The notes below the pieces were generated by a model, which did not search any database, was not told the DNA's origin, and saw only the letters and a list, made by a program, of their open reading frames with translations. From assembly GCA_027886175.1 (NCBI GenBank), contig JAJNNQ010000029.1, positions 6,769,001 through 6,833,000 of the forward strand: DNA of 64,000 nucleotides, read 5' to 3'. The stretch is from Phylloscopus collybita. Lineage: Eukaryota; Chordata; Aves; Passeriformes; Phylloscopidae. Below, piece after piece: positions 21,101 through 47,245 of the stretch; position 1 is the stretch's first letter; each line of letters begins with the position of its first letter. The position numbers were made by a program, and so were the translations under genes.

Positions 21101-24099
21101 AATTGCTTTTGACTAAAAACAGAGAAATATAATTTAAAATTGCCTATATTTAGAAAACACTGGCATGGTAGGAAATGTTCCCTTTAAATGTACCTATACT
21201 GGCCAGTCAGAAAAGATATAAAAATCAAAAGAAATGTCTTCCTTAATCAATTACTGTACTCAATAAGATTTGAGAAGGAAAGAGTACAGAGAAAGAGATG
21301 CTTGCACCTTGCATTTGGAATACATTTGCCACATGTTTGTGGCACAAAACACATCTGCATTAAAATACTTTACAAAAAATAGCGCTGTGCAGTTGCAAAC
21401 AAAACTAATGAATGAAAAGGGAAGATGACCCTATGCATAGGGTACAAAAATGTAAGTATGCATAACTGAAAAACATAAAGTAGCTTTGTACCATCTCTCA
21501 CATCAGCCCTGAAAGGGAAAAAATCAGGATGACTACACATTTATTTAACTGCAGTAATACTGGATTAAAGCATTTGATTCCTATACTGCTTACAAGCCAT
21601 CAATACAAACATTAATAAGCAGATATATGTCAGGCTGCTTCAGAAGTATATTACCTTACTGTCAAAACTAGTTCTGTTACAAATTCAGGTGTATGCAATG
21701 TTTTATTCTTTTTCAAGAAATGTTTTATCTTAGATGTTTTAACTAATCTCATGCCTGAACTACTACATAAAAATACAACATCTTCTCTAAGTGCTAAGCA
21801 GGTGGTTTCTCTTTTTCTAGTAAATGGTCTACACCCTAGCCTTTTATATTTTTGAATGGCTTTGAAAAGATAAGGTGTCTCCAATATGTTTGTAACCAGT
21901 AAATTCTATTTCTTCAGACAAGAGTAAATATTAACACATGTACCTGCATGTACCATGTTTACTTTTATGGGGCATTAATATATTAAGTAGCAAAGAGTCT
22001 TAGTATAAGTGAAACTTTACATTATTCTGAGGGACGTCTGGAAAACTCTTCACTGTTAACTCTAAGGAACTGATAGCTCTGAGAGAAACTTGCCTCTACA
22101 CCCTCCTCCATCAAGCATCAACAATCACTCAGAGTACAAGTGAATGACTTCAACTTATGTCTTGTTTTGGCATTTCAAGAAAACCCAAAATATTTCTAAG
22201 CTTGGGTTCATCTACCAGCAGTCACCACAGGCTGCCATATCATGACAGGCTCGCATGCTTGGGGATTTCCACCGTGCACAGCATCATTTCAGAAATGGGT
22301 TATAGAACAACAAAATTCAAAATTTCCCTTGGGTTTTTTTCATTTCCTTTTTTTCCTATTACATAGGAAACAGCATAACTCCTCCCTCTGCCCCATCACC
22401 CAGCAGTGCATGAATGAATTTTCCCTAGTTTACTTTAACTTCTGTTCCTTAACTTCAGGAAGCTGGGCTAAATCCTTGATCTAAACCCAAAGGTCAGTGA
22501 GAAATCTGTGTGAACACACTTTAGGTCTGGATGAGGAAACCTTGGTGTGACGCTGCAGTGCAACACCCCTCCCAAATCCTGAGCTCTACATACTCACCAG
22601 GCATGTGAGCAATAATGGTCCTCAACTTCACTCTCTCCCAAGGTATGGGATAACACAGGTATGTCAGATGGGAAACCATGAAACTGGGAAGCAGCAAACC
22701 CTTAGGTGAGAAGTGAAGTCTGATGCCTCCAAGTGTTCAGAATCAGTGCAGTCAGGCAACTTGAGAAACTATAAATTCACAGATTTCACTATCTCACCTG
22801 AAACTCGACATTGTGTTTCAGTGGCAAAACCACCAGTATCTGTAGTGGTATGTTTGTGCGACTGTACGGCTGCACATGTGACTGAGATTATCACACACAC
22901 AGTGAGAGAGGGGAAAAAAAATGAAAAAGAAAAATGCATCTTAGAAGTTACTTATGTTTAATGCTTAAAAGTCTGAATGCACAAACAATAATCTACCATT
23001 ATAGAAGTACTGGTGGTCAATACAATGCATTAGAACTATGTACAATGACACAGTTTAGTATCAAAATCTTTCTACAATGTAGAGTATTACGAAACTGTTA
23101 ATGACATCAAACACTAAGCACTTAAGACACCATTTTTTGCTACCACATTTGGAACTTCAATAAACAGTCCATTTTAACTTGCAGCATCAATCCATTTCTA
23201 GTATGAAATTAAGTAATTTTCTACTTATACAATAAGATTTATCTACACGGGTCTCTTGATTTTGATCCATAGCAGCAAAGGCACTGTACATCAGCAGATC
23301 CACAGACTTAAAGATTTTTTTTAAAGCATTCAAAAAAAAAAAAAAAGGTCACAGATCATAGTTTAACAGCAACAACAACAACATAAAAAGATAACACGTT
23401 GTCTCTGGCACAATGGCTCAGTCTGCGTCCATTTTAGGGACATCCAATCAAGACTTGGATTGAACTGCTGGCGAACAAAGCAAGTCCTTATCCCAATGAG
23501 AATCCATTCCTTTTTGTATGTTGGAATGAGTACTCTTGTAAATCCTACCTCAGAGGTCATTGCTTTTGTAGTTTGTATATTGGTAGGCATCCATTCTTAT
23601 TTCAGTGCAGTTTCCAAAGAACATATCAAATATTTTTCATAATCTCTTGTAATTGAAAAATTGCCCAAAGACACATATCCCCATTTTCAAGGAAACATTG
23701 CAAAAGTTTCCAGAAGTAACAAAGGTGATTCTTTGAGGCAACTTATTGTACTCTCTACAATATAACAAAGAGAGGTGTTTATATTAAAAAACCTAGCTTG
23801 ACACCTAAAATGCTTTATGTTTATCAACAGAAAAGCATTGAGAACAAATCTGTACACAAGATGCTATATTAACATTGCAAATATATAAATTAGCACATTC
23901 TTACTTAAAGTGAATTTAATTTAGATGTGAACTGAATTTGCCATTCATCACAGGCATGTAGATCACTGGCTACAGTTTGCAATTTCCTAAGTTTCCAAGA
24001 CTGTCTAAAATAGTTAAGATACAGCATCTTCCCACCAAATAGTTATACTGTAATAACACTTAGAGGTCTCATCCAAGAACAGGACTAAAAAATATAACA
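18111..24099. other. Region downstream of TLE4, no recognised gene
   Basis: AT-rich. It may include the distal TLE4 3' UTR near its right end. A short A-run lies at about 23333-23346. I see no other coding exon or named repeat. Confidence 0.5.
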
Positions 24100-24554
24100 A
24101 AGTTTATTTTTTAAATAGAAACTACAAGTCTATTTAGTGTAATTTTAACTATCTTTTGAACATCCTTCTCCAAGATCCCCAATTTATCCATCTGCAAAAA
24201 CACAAATATATGATGCATCTTTCAAACTAAAGCCGGGCCAGACAGCTTTATTTAGTCAGTTCATTGTTAGAAAGCCTTCTTTAAACAAAATAAATACATT
24301 ACAGCTATAATACATAATTAAAGAGTCAAGGTTACCATTAAGTATGCTTATTCCATCTTCTTCCAAGTAGATATCTGACAATTTGGTATCACAAGTTCTT
24401 AATGAACATTTGCAAATCAATAGCAAGTTAAGAAGGTAAAAACAAATTCTACAACTGTAATGAGCATTTAAATTTTCAGTTTAGAACAAAAAAAAAAAAG
24501 GAATATACAGCAAAGTGCTAGGAGAAGGAGTTCTGTCTGCATTCAGATTTGTCT
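24100..24554 (-). other. TLE4: TLE4 proximal 3' UTR
   Basis: Sequence directly after the TLE4 stop codon. Candidate AATAAA signals on the minus strand appear as TTTATT at 24247-24252 and 24103-24108. The real cleavage site may lie further down, so the left edge is a minimum. Confidence 0.45.
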
Positions 24555-36794
<12,240 letters not shown>

Positions 36795-39700
36795 CTGTAG
36801 TCCAAAGAGAGAAGAAAACGTCATCAGGGCCTCATCCACAACAGTGGTTCATTTGTCACTACGCCTCAGTATGTCTCTATGCTGATAGTATGATCTGGGG
36901 CTGTTCTCACAGACAGCACACTGGGTTTTAACTAGTGACAGCTATCCAGCAAGTGTCTCGTATTAAAAACTGCACTATGCATTGCAAGAGAAAGAAACAG
37001 GTGATCAACTGACGGATCATAGTGGCTATCTGCACTGCCAATGGCATGAATTTTATGAATACTGTACACTGGTCTTGTTTTGGTTTGTTTCCTCTACAAA
37101 TATGCAGGGTTAAGTCAATAGTCCCAGAAGAGGGGTGTGTGTTTGCACATGTGTGTGTGTTTGCCTGTGTAAATCAAAAAGAACAAAGAGGCTCAAGGCA
37201 AGTCACACTTCAGCAAACATTTGAATGAAGATTTCTACAAAGCAAGAAGCAAGCTTCTGAACAGTTTTGAAGCAGGCAAGAACAGGAGAAAACACCTAAA
37301 CTCATTTTATTTTGCTGCCTTTTACAATTACAGGCTGTGCCTGCAGCAGACAGAAACAAAGCACAGACTGGCTCAGTGATTCTCTTGCTATTCTACAGTT
37401 CTCACCTAGTAATGATTGCTAAAGAGCACACATACGGACAGGAGAGAAAGGAAGATAACGTGTACTTTATGCACAATCATCCAACAACTCCACTCTACTC
37501 CTTTAAACAAGGCAGGCAACATTTATCAAATTCTACCATATTTCCAAAGCCTTGTGGAGCCTGTATCTTCGTATACAAAAAAGGAAGCAATGAAAGATGC
37601 AACATTCCCTCTGGGACTGATTTTAGTAGCAGCAGCAGCTTTTGGCCCTAGTTCAAGAAAGCATTTAAGCATGCACTAAACTTTATCTCACTCTGAAGTC
37701 AGTAGTTGAACATACATAAGTAGCGATGTGTTCAGGTTTTTTGCAAAATTGGAAATGACAGCAATGGAGACAAAAATAATTGTCAGTTGAAATCCTGCTG
37801 ACTGTTTCCTTCTCTGTCCTCCTTTTTTACTGGGGTGGTGACGAACAACCAAAGAACCAACTGATGGATTTTAGATCCTCCTATTCATCCAGAAACACTT
37901 GTTCGGTTTTTTGTTTGGGTTTTTTTTTTTTTTTTTCCTCCATGCATGATGGACAGCTGTTGTTCCACATAAAACTATACAATGTAGTAATTTGGTTTTG
38001 GGGTTTTCAGTGCAGCTATTAACACTAATACAAGCCAAGAAATTAGCATTTACATTGAGTAACTTCTGTTCCATCACAATTACAGAATTTCTTCTTTTCC
38101 TTATATCACAATCTTCTGGTAAGGATTAAGAACACTTAACCACAGAAATTAAGCTGTGGTTATTGTCTAGTCACATAAGAGAATATTACTACCTACTGGA
38201 ACACAGGTCCTCCTCTCCATTTTGCTGAAATTTCCAGTTCTTGAGAACAGCAGCTCAGACTAATGAGTTGTAGAATTTGCAAAAATCTTCCATTTTTTGA
38301 CTGATAATTGTACCCTCTAAGAACATTGAGTGGAAATAAAAATTTTAGAACAAAGCTAGTGTTGAAGGCACAGCCTGTGCCTTTCCTATACTGTACAAAT
38401 ACATCTTAAAATACTCATTTCATTTTAAAGCAGATCATTAATCAACAATTATAGCAAATAATGCAAACTAACAAAGTTATTTTTTGCTCTGAAGTGACAA
38501 CACACGTTAAGACGTTTGGAGACAGCAGTGCCGGGATACAGAAGCCCTTAAAATAAAGGCCAAGTAGAAACACAACATTAAATGAACTGATGACTTAAAA
38601 AATGTATTTGTTTCTGCAATGATATGGCATAGCCTTTTGCATAAGATTTTTATACTAAGCTCCTATTGCATTTATATTCATTTACAATTTGGGAGGCAGT
38701 AGCTTGTAATGTGAATTCAATTCATTATTTCTCAACTTCACCCTACAGAAAGCAATTTGCTTTAAAATGAAGAAAAATAATCACCAATAAACTACAAATT
38801 AAAATGGTGTCTAAAGAATTAAACTACTGCACTTATTTAAATAGAAGTATTTATTTTCATAAATTTGAAACCATACAGTTCCATTTTTCACAATCTGGTT
38901 AGCTATGTGCTATAGATACCATTTTAATATTTGATTTCACTACTTAATAAAGTAATAAATGGAAGGTCCCTACTAGAAAGATAAAGTAGCTAATTATCAC
39001 TAGCACATTAAAGGATGAGCACCACATTGGGCATTGAGGCAATACACACTGCTTAATGCTTTTACTGCTTGATGGATCTGACCTTATCCCAATATGAAAA
39101 GATCCTCCTGAAGTATTCTCACCTGACATTAGCAGAAAAAACGGACACAACTCACCTACTGACAGCAGGCAGAATCTCATTTCCCAATCCGAAATTAGGC
39201 CAGTGTACTAGGACTGACATTATTTTGCCTCATAAATCAATTACTACAGAACAAACCTAGACACTCCCACTTTTAACTGTCACACCCACTTCCTTGCACG
39301 GAGCCAGCCTACCAATACCCTGCAGAACTACCTTCTTTTCCCTTCAACATGAAATGCACCTGCAACATAAAGATCAGTGACTTCATGGGATGGATCTCTG
39401 GTACTTTTCCTGACAGATCTAAATTCATCTCTTATGCTAAGTAACAAAGATACATCACATATATAGACAATGAGCTATGGACTAGATCTTCCTATGGACC
39501 CAATGTTCACTGTGTGAGAGACAACAGTATTACTGATACCGAGTTCCCTCTATTGTTTGTAAAGCTTTTCAGTCTATAAACACTGGTAAGGACCTACCTT
39601 CACTGAGAAATACTGGGGTGTAACAATGTCCTCATGGTTTCCACTGACTTCAGATTCCTGCAAATAATCCTGTACCCACCCACACCTTAGTTCCTAAGTG

Positions 39701-41726
39701 TGCATGCCCACAAACTCCAAGAGAGGTCTTTACATTTGCAGACTGTGAAAGAAAACCCATCAAAGCACACTGTTCAGCTGACAGACTCTGTCCTGTTCCT
39801 TGATTAAAACATCAGTGCTCTCCTAACAGCTGCCTTTAAGAAGCTGGAATAGGATAGTTACTTAGAAAAATTAAGTGATTCAGCACTATGACTTGGCAGG
39901 CTGTAACTTAATGGGCTGGAGTCCTTGTTTTAGTAACTATTAAAATTTATAGAGAAATAAAGTCTTTTTACACTGCTGTTTTCTTCAATAAAATGCATTA
40001 ATCTACTAGAAGAGCAGCATTTTCCTACGAAACATTGCTGAGTTTGCTCACATGTAATAATTATATCAGACATGGAAAAAAAATACTCTTTGGTGAAAGT
40101 AGGTTACACTTAGTTTGTGTTTGAGCAAAACATACCAGTTTTTCATTTTCTGCTTTGGTACAACAGTTTTATTCATGGTAAATACACCACAAAATGCTGA
40201 CAAAAAACAATGAAGGTACACATTTATAGAAAGGCTGAGCACATTGCCATGTTCACATAATTTGCTTAAGAAGTAGAAAAATGTCTTTCTAGTGGTGGAC
40301 CTACAGTAATTTTTGCAGTAATTTAGACCATAGAGCATAGCATGCTATGATTCTATCTCTGTTTTGGGCAGTGCTGAGCACAGTGCTAACTGAAATGGTC
40401 TCCCACCAGAAGGACCATGCTGTTTTCTCTCCAACACCATCCTGGTGGAGTATCTCCAGCACCATCCTGCTGCTCCTGGTGGAGTATCAGTGCCATGCAG
40501 GTGCAAATTAACTCAGTATCAAGAGAGCCACACAAGCCTCCTATGCAGCCATAAAATTCTCACCTGCATACTCACTGTCTATTTGGGATAATTAATAGTT
40601 CCAATTTCTAGGGGAAAAAACCCCACTGTTTTACCCCCACCTTCCACTGGAATTTAGCTGCATCAACATAGATAGCTCATACCATAATGTGGTAGAAATC
40701 AGTGTGGAAATAATAAATCAAATTGTACAGCTATCCAGCTGCAGGCCCCAACTCCCCATATGCTGACTTCTCCAGATAAGAACTGGCCTGAGCACAATAA
40801 GTGATAATTAAATTAAATCAGTGTTAAAGGTAATGACTAGGGCTGACAAGATGAAAAGCCTTCCAACATGTTAAAACTGGTAACTCTTTAAAGCGTTCAC
40901 GAGTATGACCATTCCCCAGTGTACCCTTACTGCTATGCCAAAATGATGTATTTGGAGTGGAATAATTAAAACAATAATTCCCAACAAAGTGGGAATTACA
41001 AGATAATTGACCATACTGAAGTATTACGCAAACTGCAGTAAAAACCAAGGATGCTCAACGCTAAGGTCAATTACAGTATAATTATCTGAATGACATTATT
41101 GCTGTTATAAAGACTGTTGAAAGTATAAAAGAAACTATAAAAATGGATACAATATGCATCACAGGAAACAACCAGGCAGTAATGCTGCTTTGTTGGCTGA
41201 TGTCAATGTTATAGATGGAAGTACCAGCACCGGAGCTTGGACTCGGGCACTGCCCTAGGTTTGGGCTTGGAGCTGTAAGCTGCCTCACACTGTAAGCTTA
41301 AATCAGAAGTGAGGAAAAAAAAATAGGGTTAAGTAGGGTCAAGACTTCTGACACCATAAGGGTGAGATGACAATTGCTCTGGCATGAGGGAGGAGATATC
41401 CCACCAGATAGGTGAGAGGCCAGGGCAGAAGAAAAAGAGGCAGTGCAAATACAGAGCAGAGACCATATGCTCAGGGAGGAAACTGCAGCCAAGGGCTCCC
41501 ACAAAACAAGCCTAAGGGCTCTAAGGTAACACCCATCTACCTGTTTAAAAAATGAATTCACTTATATACATCTGTATGCATAGACACATTACTTTAATTT
41601 TACTCAGGAAGATGGTGTGAAATGCTGTGGGTTGATCTACAGATACCATAATGGAGCATTGGCATAGCCATTCTGCCTCCTGACGTCACCTGCACTTACA
41701 CAGCCTTTTTGCTGCTGGCATTGCTG

Positions 41727-41771
41727 TTATTATTATTATTATTATTAAATTACTATTATTGTTATTACTAT
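41727..41771. repeat. (ATT)n trinucleotide repeat
   Basis: About seven perfect ATT units followed by imperfect ATT/GTT/ACT units. A likely microsatellite. Confidence 0.85.
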
Positions 41772-42366
41772 ATCCCAGTATCTGCATGGATGGATACGGA
41801 TTTTGTCCTCTTTGCATTCATTTTTCAACACACACTCTTTGCAGCCCTTAGGCAAGCAGATTTTTTTTACCATGCCCTTACCTTAAGGTTTACACAGTGA
41901 GTCATCATCAGGCTGACACAGGCATTGCAACCTGGACCACAGCTCTTCCAAAATGGTCCATCAGAGGAGGCTGGTAGTCAAGTGTTGATCCCACGTGTAT
42001 TACTCACTGGTCATGGTGGACTTCTTTAATATTTTCATGCTCCCCTTTTCCAGCTTGTTTTTCTATTTGCTGAAACTAAAACCTAACTTCCACTCAGCCA
42101 TAACATGATTTTTTTTTTTTCTTATTCACTGCCTTTTTTTTTTCCCTGTGGCTGCATTTTCAGATACCAGGAAAAGCCTCAGTAATTGTCAGTGGAAAAT
42201 GCAACTAACTAGCTAGGAAAGATACAGAACAAAGCCAGTTTTAGTATCACATGACCCAGCCTGAGCTAACTGCACTGAGTTTTGTAATCAAGCGTGTGAT
42301 AATTATTTCTAATACAAACTATGATTAAAATGCAAACTTTGAAGTTTTATATAGCATTTTTAACCA

Positions 42367-42408
42367 CTAATTAACTTCACTAATTGCAAAATTAATGAAG
42401 TTAATTAG
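42367..42408. repeat. 42-nt perfect-arm hairpin of homeodomain-type sites
   Basis: CTAATTAACTTCA and TGAAGTTAATTAG are exact reverse complements (13 bp). Inside them, TAATT and AATTA pair again around a GCAA loop, with one C/A mismatch between the two stems. The arms carry repeated TAATTA/ATTA cores. Confidence 0.85.
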
Positions 42409-42431
42409 AGGATAAGAGTGCTATAAAAAAA

Positions 42432-42446
42432 CATCAAAGTCTAGAT
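42432..42446. repeat. 15-mer CATCAAAGTCTAGAT, copy 1
   Basis: Exact 15-base match to 42694-42708. Contains ATCAAAG, a TCF/LEF core. Confidence 0.8.
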
Positions 42447-42693
42447 TGCAGTGCTGCCTGCAAGAGCAATGAGAAGGCCATAAAAAGTCCAGAATAAAGA
42501 GAATATGTAGGGTCAGCAGTCTTCAAAATCCAAGTGTTCTCATAAGTGTTACGTCAAGAGAAATATAGACATATGTGCATATTATGTATATCTTTGTGTA
42601 ACTTCATAAAAAATGCCCATGTAACTGCTTACACTCATGATCTGCTTGCCATTGGTGGTGCCACTGGAATATTTAATCTGAGCTAATTAAAAG

Positions 42694-42708
42694 CATCAAA
42701 GTCTAGAT
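42694..42708. repeat. 15-mer CATCAAAGTCTAGAT, copy 2
   Basis: Second copy, 262 bp from the first. Both copies are preceded by a nearby TAATTA core. Confidence 0.8.
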
Positions 42709-45700
42709 GCTATGAAATGGGTGATAAAATGAAGCAATAAACTACTATGGTTGCACACATTAATTCCAGTTGTATTTCAACATATAATTATCAATTCGCT
42801 GGAAAAGCTAAGAGGGCCACACAGCAACAGCTGAAGATACCCAGCAGATATATATGTATAATCCTATCAGCGTGTGATGATGCTTCTCTGGCCCCTCCTG
42901 GTGTACAGGTTCACGTCGGTGACAAGAAAAGTAGACATTTAAAGCAATGGTAAGGTTTGCTGGCTAGTCTTTAGCAGATGGATTTTTGCAATAAATCCTT
43001 TAAAATACAGCTTCTGCACTAATGGCTGAAGGACCTAACACACATAAGGCCTAATCACTACTTGACACTGTGAGGGTCAAAGGATGAGGAGAACTAATGC
43101 TGCTTTAGGACAAACAGTGGAGCAGTAGAAGAACACAGATAAAAGTGAAAAAAGGAAGGCCAGGTTTAGGTTAAAGTATATCCTAGCACAGGTACATGAA
43201 GATAGTGAAATCAAATGTGCCAAGATTAACAAGCACCCTTTGGTAAAGCAGAACAGTTTGAACACAGGACCTGGTTTCAGCAGAGAACAGAAGAAAAAGA
43301 AACAGAATGCAGGAAAAACAGTTAAACTTTTCTGGTAAGTTTACATAAGCTGCAAAGTTCACATATTGCATTTACTAGGAAGTCTGTTCTCAACCACATT
43401 TTGCTACTTGTTAACATTGAATTTAATTGACAGTATGACAACCTGGGCACTGTCAAACATCCTCTGGCACTCAATCGATAGAGCAATTCACTCAATCCAT
43501 TCTCTCCATTCACCACCCTGTGATTCTATCTCCTCCCTTGACCAGACCCCAAAAGAAGAATACATGCTTCAGAACACAGCAGAGTAGGTAATCTGGATGG
43601 AGTGAAAAGATTTGCAGGAAGGTGCTAAGGCACAAACTGCAACTGTTATAGACAATAGAGCAGGTGAGCCCCAGGGCATATGCAGGCTGCAAAGAAATAT
43701 CAACCCTAAGGATCCCAGAAAGGAGAAGTGTTCCAACATCACAAGCCTGGAGATGCTACCAGAGAAAAATGTCCTGCTGGCATTTTAGAAAGTAAGTGAA
43801 AATCCAAGACACACTTGCATGTTGGCCATCAAAGACAGCAAGCCTCTAAATGTTACTTTAGCCAAAATCAGAGTCAGTTAAAGGGAAGGGTCAAAGGTCA
43901 CCAAGTTACAGAAATTCAGAAGAATTCAGGGTAAATGTCTTCGGAACTGAGCAGTGCCAAGGAAATGTGAAACTATAATTGTCCTGTCCTCAAATATATA
44001 TTTGGGGTTCCAGTTACTGATCTTTTATGTTATTTCCTTCAGCAGAGACCTGAAACAATTTGAGCAGTTCTAATAAAACAGAAACACAGAGAGTAGAGAG
44101 TATAGGCAGTTAACTAGGGAGAAAGAGCAAGGGAAAGCACGTCATCACAGAGTAAGAAAAAAAGCTGAAGCATTCAATACAGCAATTTAATTGTGGGCTC
44201 ACCACCATGAAAGAGAGAGGGAATAGCCACCAGCCTGCATTGCAGGTTTTGAGTCACTGACATGCCATGAAGCAAGGACAAGCAGCAGCACTCCATGAGT
44301 GATCTTCAAAAGCCAATAATGGACATGAATAAATACTCCCAACATCCAATAGAACTCCAGAATATCAATACTAATTATGTTTTCACCGCAACTGCATTTA
44401 AACAAAACGCACAAGGATACTTGGTTAGTTTTCAGAATTCGAAAGAAACACTACAGAGGGAATGTTTTATGATAGCCATTAAAGGCTTGTGTCAGTATGC
44501 TTTATACTCTGTTCCTGCAAGAATCAGGAAATCCCTCTGAAGAATAACTGGGTTTTGCTCAGAGTCCTCTTTTCAGACCAAGGACTGTAGTAGAACTGAT
44601 ATCCTTCCACTTTGCAAAGTGATTAAAATGGACTGTAAGGCACAGAGCCAAGCTGAATGCAAACACTTTCCTGCAGCGTCTCAAGGCACAAGGGCTATAA
44701 AAATCCCTTCAGTACTCGCAATCGAAGTTAGGAGGTAAAAAATACACACATCTACACCCCCTAGATTTTCCATGTTCAAGCAGCAATGATCAGGCTTTAA
44801 GTGTTGCCTTCTCCAGGGATATTTAAGTGGATTCAGTTTTCGTGTGACAGGTCCTAACAACTTTCTCCTGGGATTTACACTCCCTATCTATTCTCCATCT
44901 TGACCAGAAGGATCTAACTTACTGCTAATGAGCCTCTTTTTTTGTTGCTTTAAAACCACAGAGATACATCTGAAGACAGTCCCACAAGACAACCAATATA
45001 GCTTCCCTCTATCAGGTACGGTGCCCTAGTATCCTACATTTTCAGTTTTGGTTGTATCTAACAAAGGCTATATTTATGGCAAAGGCATAAGTTTTGAGTT
45101 TTCACATTTCTCCTCCCTTCCAATCTATCCATATGTATCAACCCTCCAGGGAAAAACACTTTCATTTTTTCCTTTCTGTTTATCTCTAAAGGATTTTAGT
45201 TGTTTTGCTGCAGAGATGACCTAGGAGATGATAAGAAGATAAAGCAAATTATTGTTTTAACTGAATAATTCACGAATAGAGCTGATGATCTCTTTCTACA
45301 TGTTCTGATTAGTTATCTCCCTTATCTCTATTTTTAATCCTATCTGTTTCTGACTTGATCAGTAGAAAAGTGATGGAAAAAATAGCAGCTTTCAAAATAC
45401 TACCATGACTAAAAGAAGCCCCCTAAAATTCAATAGATATACTCACTCCACATCCTGACTAGTGCTGTCATCAGAAACATGTTCACATGATTTTCTAAGG
45501 TATTAAGCAAGAGACTAGCAATTTGGTCCTCTCTTCTCCATTAGATTTTGTGTGGCTTCTGAAGACTTTTTTAGTACCCTACATAATTTAGGAAGCCACA
45601 GCCACTGATAAGTGTCCACCGAAAACAGAATTTCATTATCCAACCAAATTCTTAATTGGATGGGTGAATAAAATGTAACTGGGTGCTATTAAACGTTTGC

Positions 45701-47199
45701 ACATTCCAGGTGGTGTTGATTGCAGAACAAAACATTCTCTTAACCATCTATTAAAATATCTTCCATAAAAAAAAATCTTTGAGTGCTACTATTCTTCTCT
45801 CTGCCCAAATAACATCCCAGCCCATTATATCTGCCTCACTTCATCTACCCTCACTTACTTGTGTCCCCAAGACCCTTGTTCAGGAAATCATCCCATTTCC
45901 TATTCAGGAAAGCACTTGAGCAGATGCCAGACTTCAGGCACACACTTGGATCTTGCGGAAGCCACGAAGCAGAAAAAAGAAATCAAAGGAATGTACATAT
46001 GTGCTGAACTTTAGACACCTACTGTGCACTATTCTGAATCTGGACCTCAGCCTGCTGCAAAAATAATGGTCCCCACTTTCATTCCTCAAATCAAAGACTC
46101 TGCTAAGTGGAATGGATGGAGAAGTGGTGGAAACACAGATTCTGCAGTCAGCCTTAAAGCAGTTACATCAGTATATAACAGCACATCATAAGCATAACAC
46201 CTACTCTGAGGCCTGAAAAAATAAACACATGGTCCTTTCTGTCAGATTTTTAGATGCATTACAACTGAACATTGTAGAACTTTGCCAAGAGACGCAGCAG
46301 TAGCTTTTACTTCTCTGGGCCTTCCATTATTTATATTAGATAGGTCACACTGTTAATGTTTTAAATGTTAAAAGCACAATCAAATACTGACTTCAGGCTA
46401 GCTGGAAATGTTGTGATGTTAGTGGCCAATACATTTTTAATTCAGGTTAGAGAAAAGAAAAAGCAAAAATCTCCCTCCTGTACTCCCCCTGCATTCTACC
46501 AAGTAGTTAAATGTGATTAACTTGGCATGCATGCACATGACCTTCTATTCTATTCATGTTAGTTATTTTAGGTAATTTCTGAAGACTCTTGTCTCTCAAT
46601 GAAGTATTTCATAATACGATTCATCTTTCCACTTGCTTTTAAGGGAAGACTACAGTAATATCCCTAAAACAGCATTCTGGCAAATGTTCCTGAATTATGC
46701 AATTCACTAGGTTCAACTCTACTGTTAGAATCACTTTCAAGGAAGATGGATATAATACATTATTATTACAGCTACACAATCCTGAGTTGAATTTTCCTTT
46801 GCTGAATTACTAACACTCTAATGCTGAAATTGATCTGTTTTAAAAACCTCATGTGAAAGGTTTTTTAAATACCATACATGCTCAGGCTCTTTATTTTAGT
46901 TTGGAAATGAGCTAGTGGAAACAGGAGACTAAAAAAAAGTCTTATGCTCTCTAACTTAGCCTTAAGTACGTGTTAAAGAGCACCATGCATGTTTCCAAGC
47001 AATACCTATAGTGTGGATTTAGATCTGCAAAGACCTGGTATTTCATCAAGGCTCCAGAAAACCATTTCAAAAATTTATTTATAAAACAAAATGAAAGATG
47101 TTTATTTCCATGTGGGATGCCTCTAGAGAAGCAGCAAGTTTATTAAAATGACAAGTTCAAGGTACTTTTCTTGTTGACTGTAAATAATCTCCCTGTGAG

Positions 47200-47245
47200 C
47201 CAATTAAGAGTGTGGAGATCAAAGGCCCAAGAAGCACTATAAAAG
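47200..47245 (+). promoter_or_regulatory. CCAAT - TCF/LEF - TATA cluster
   Basis: CCAAT at 47200-47204, AGATCAAAGG (optimal TCF/LEF site) at 47216-47225 and TATAAAAG at 47238-47245, in promoter-like order on the plus strand, antisense to TLE4. Functional status is inferred only. Confidence 0.35.

Noticed and set aside
42367..42408. Hairpin as a microRNA precursor
   Set aside because: The whole stem is only about 18 bp with a 4-nt loop, too short for a precursor.
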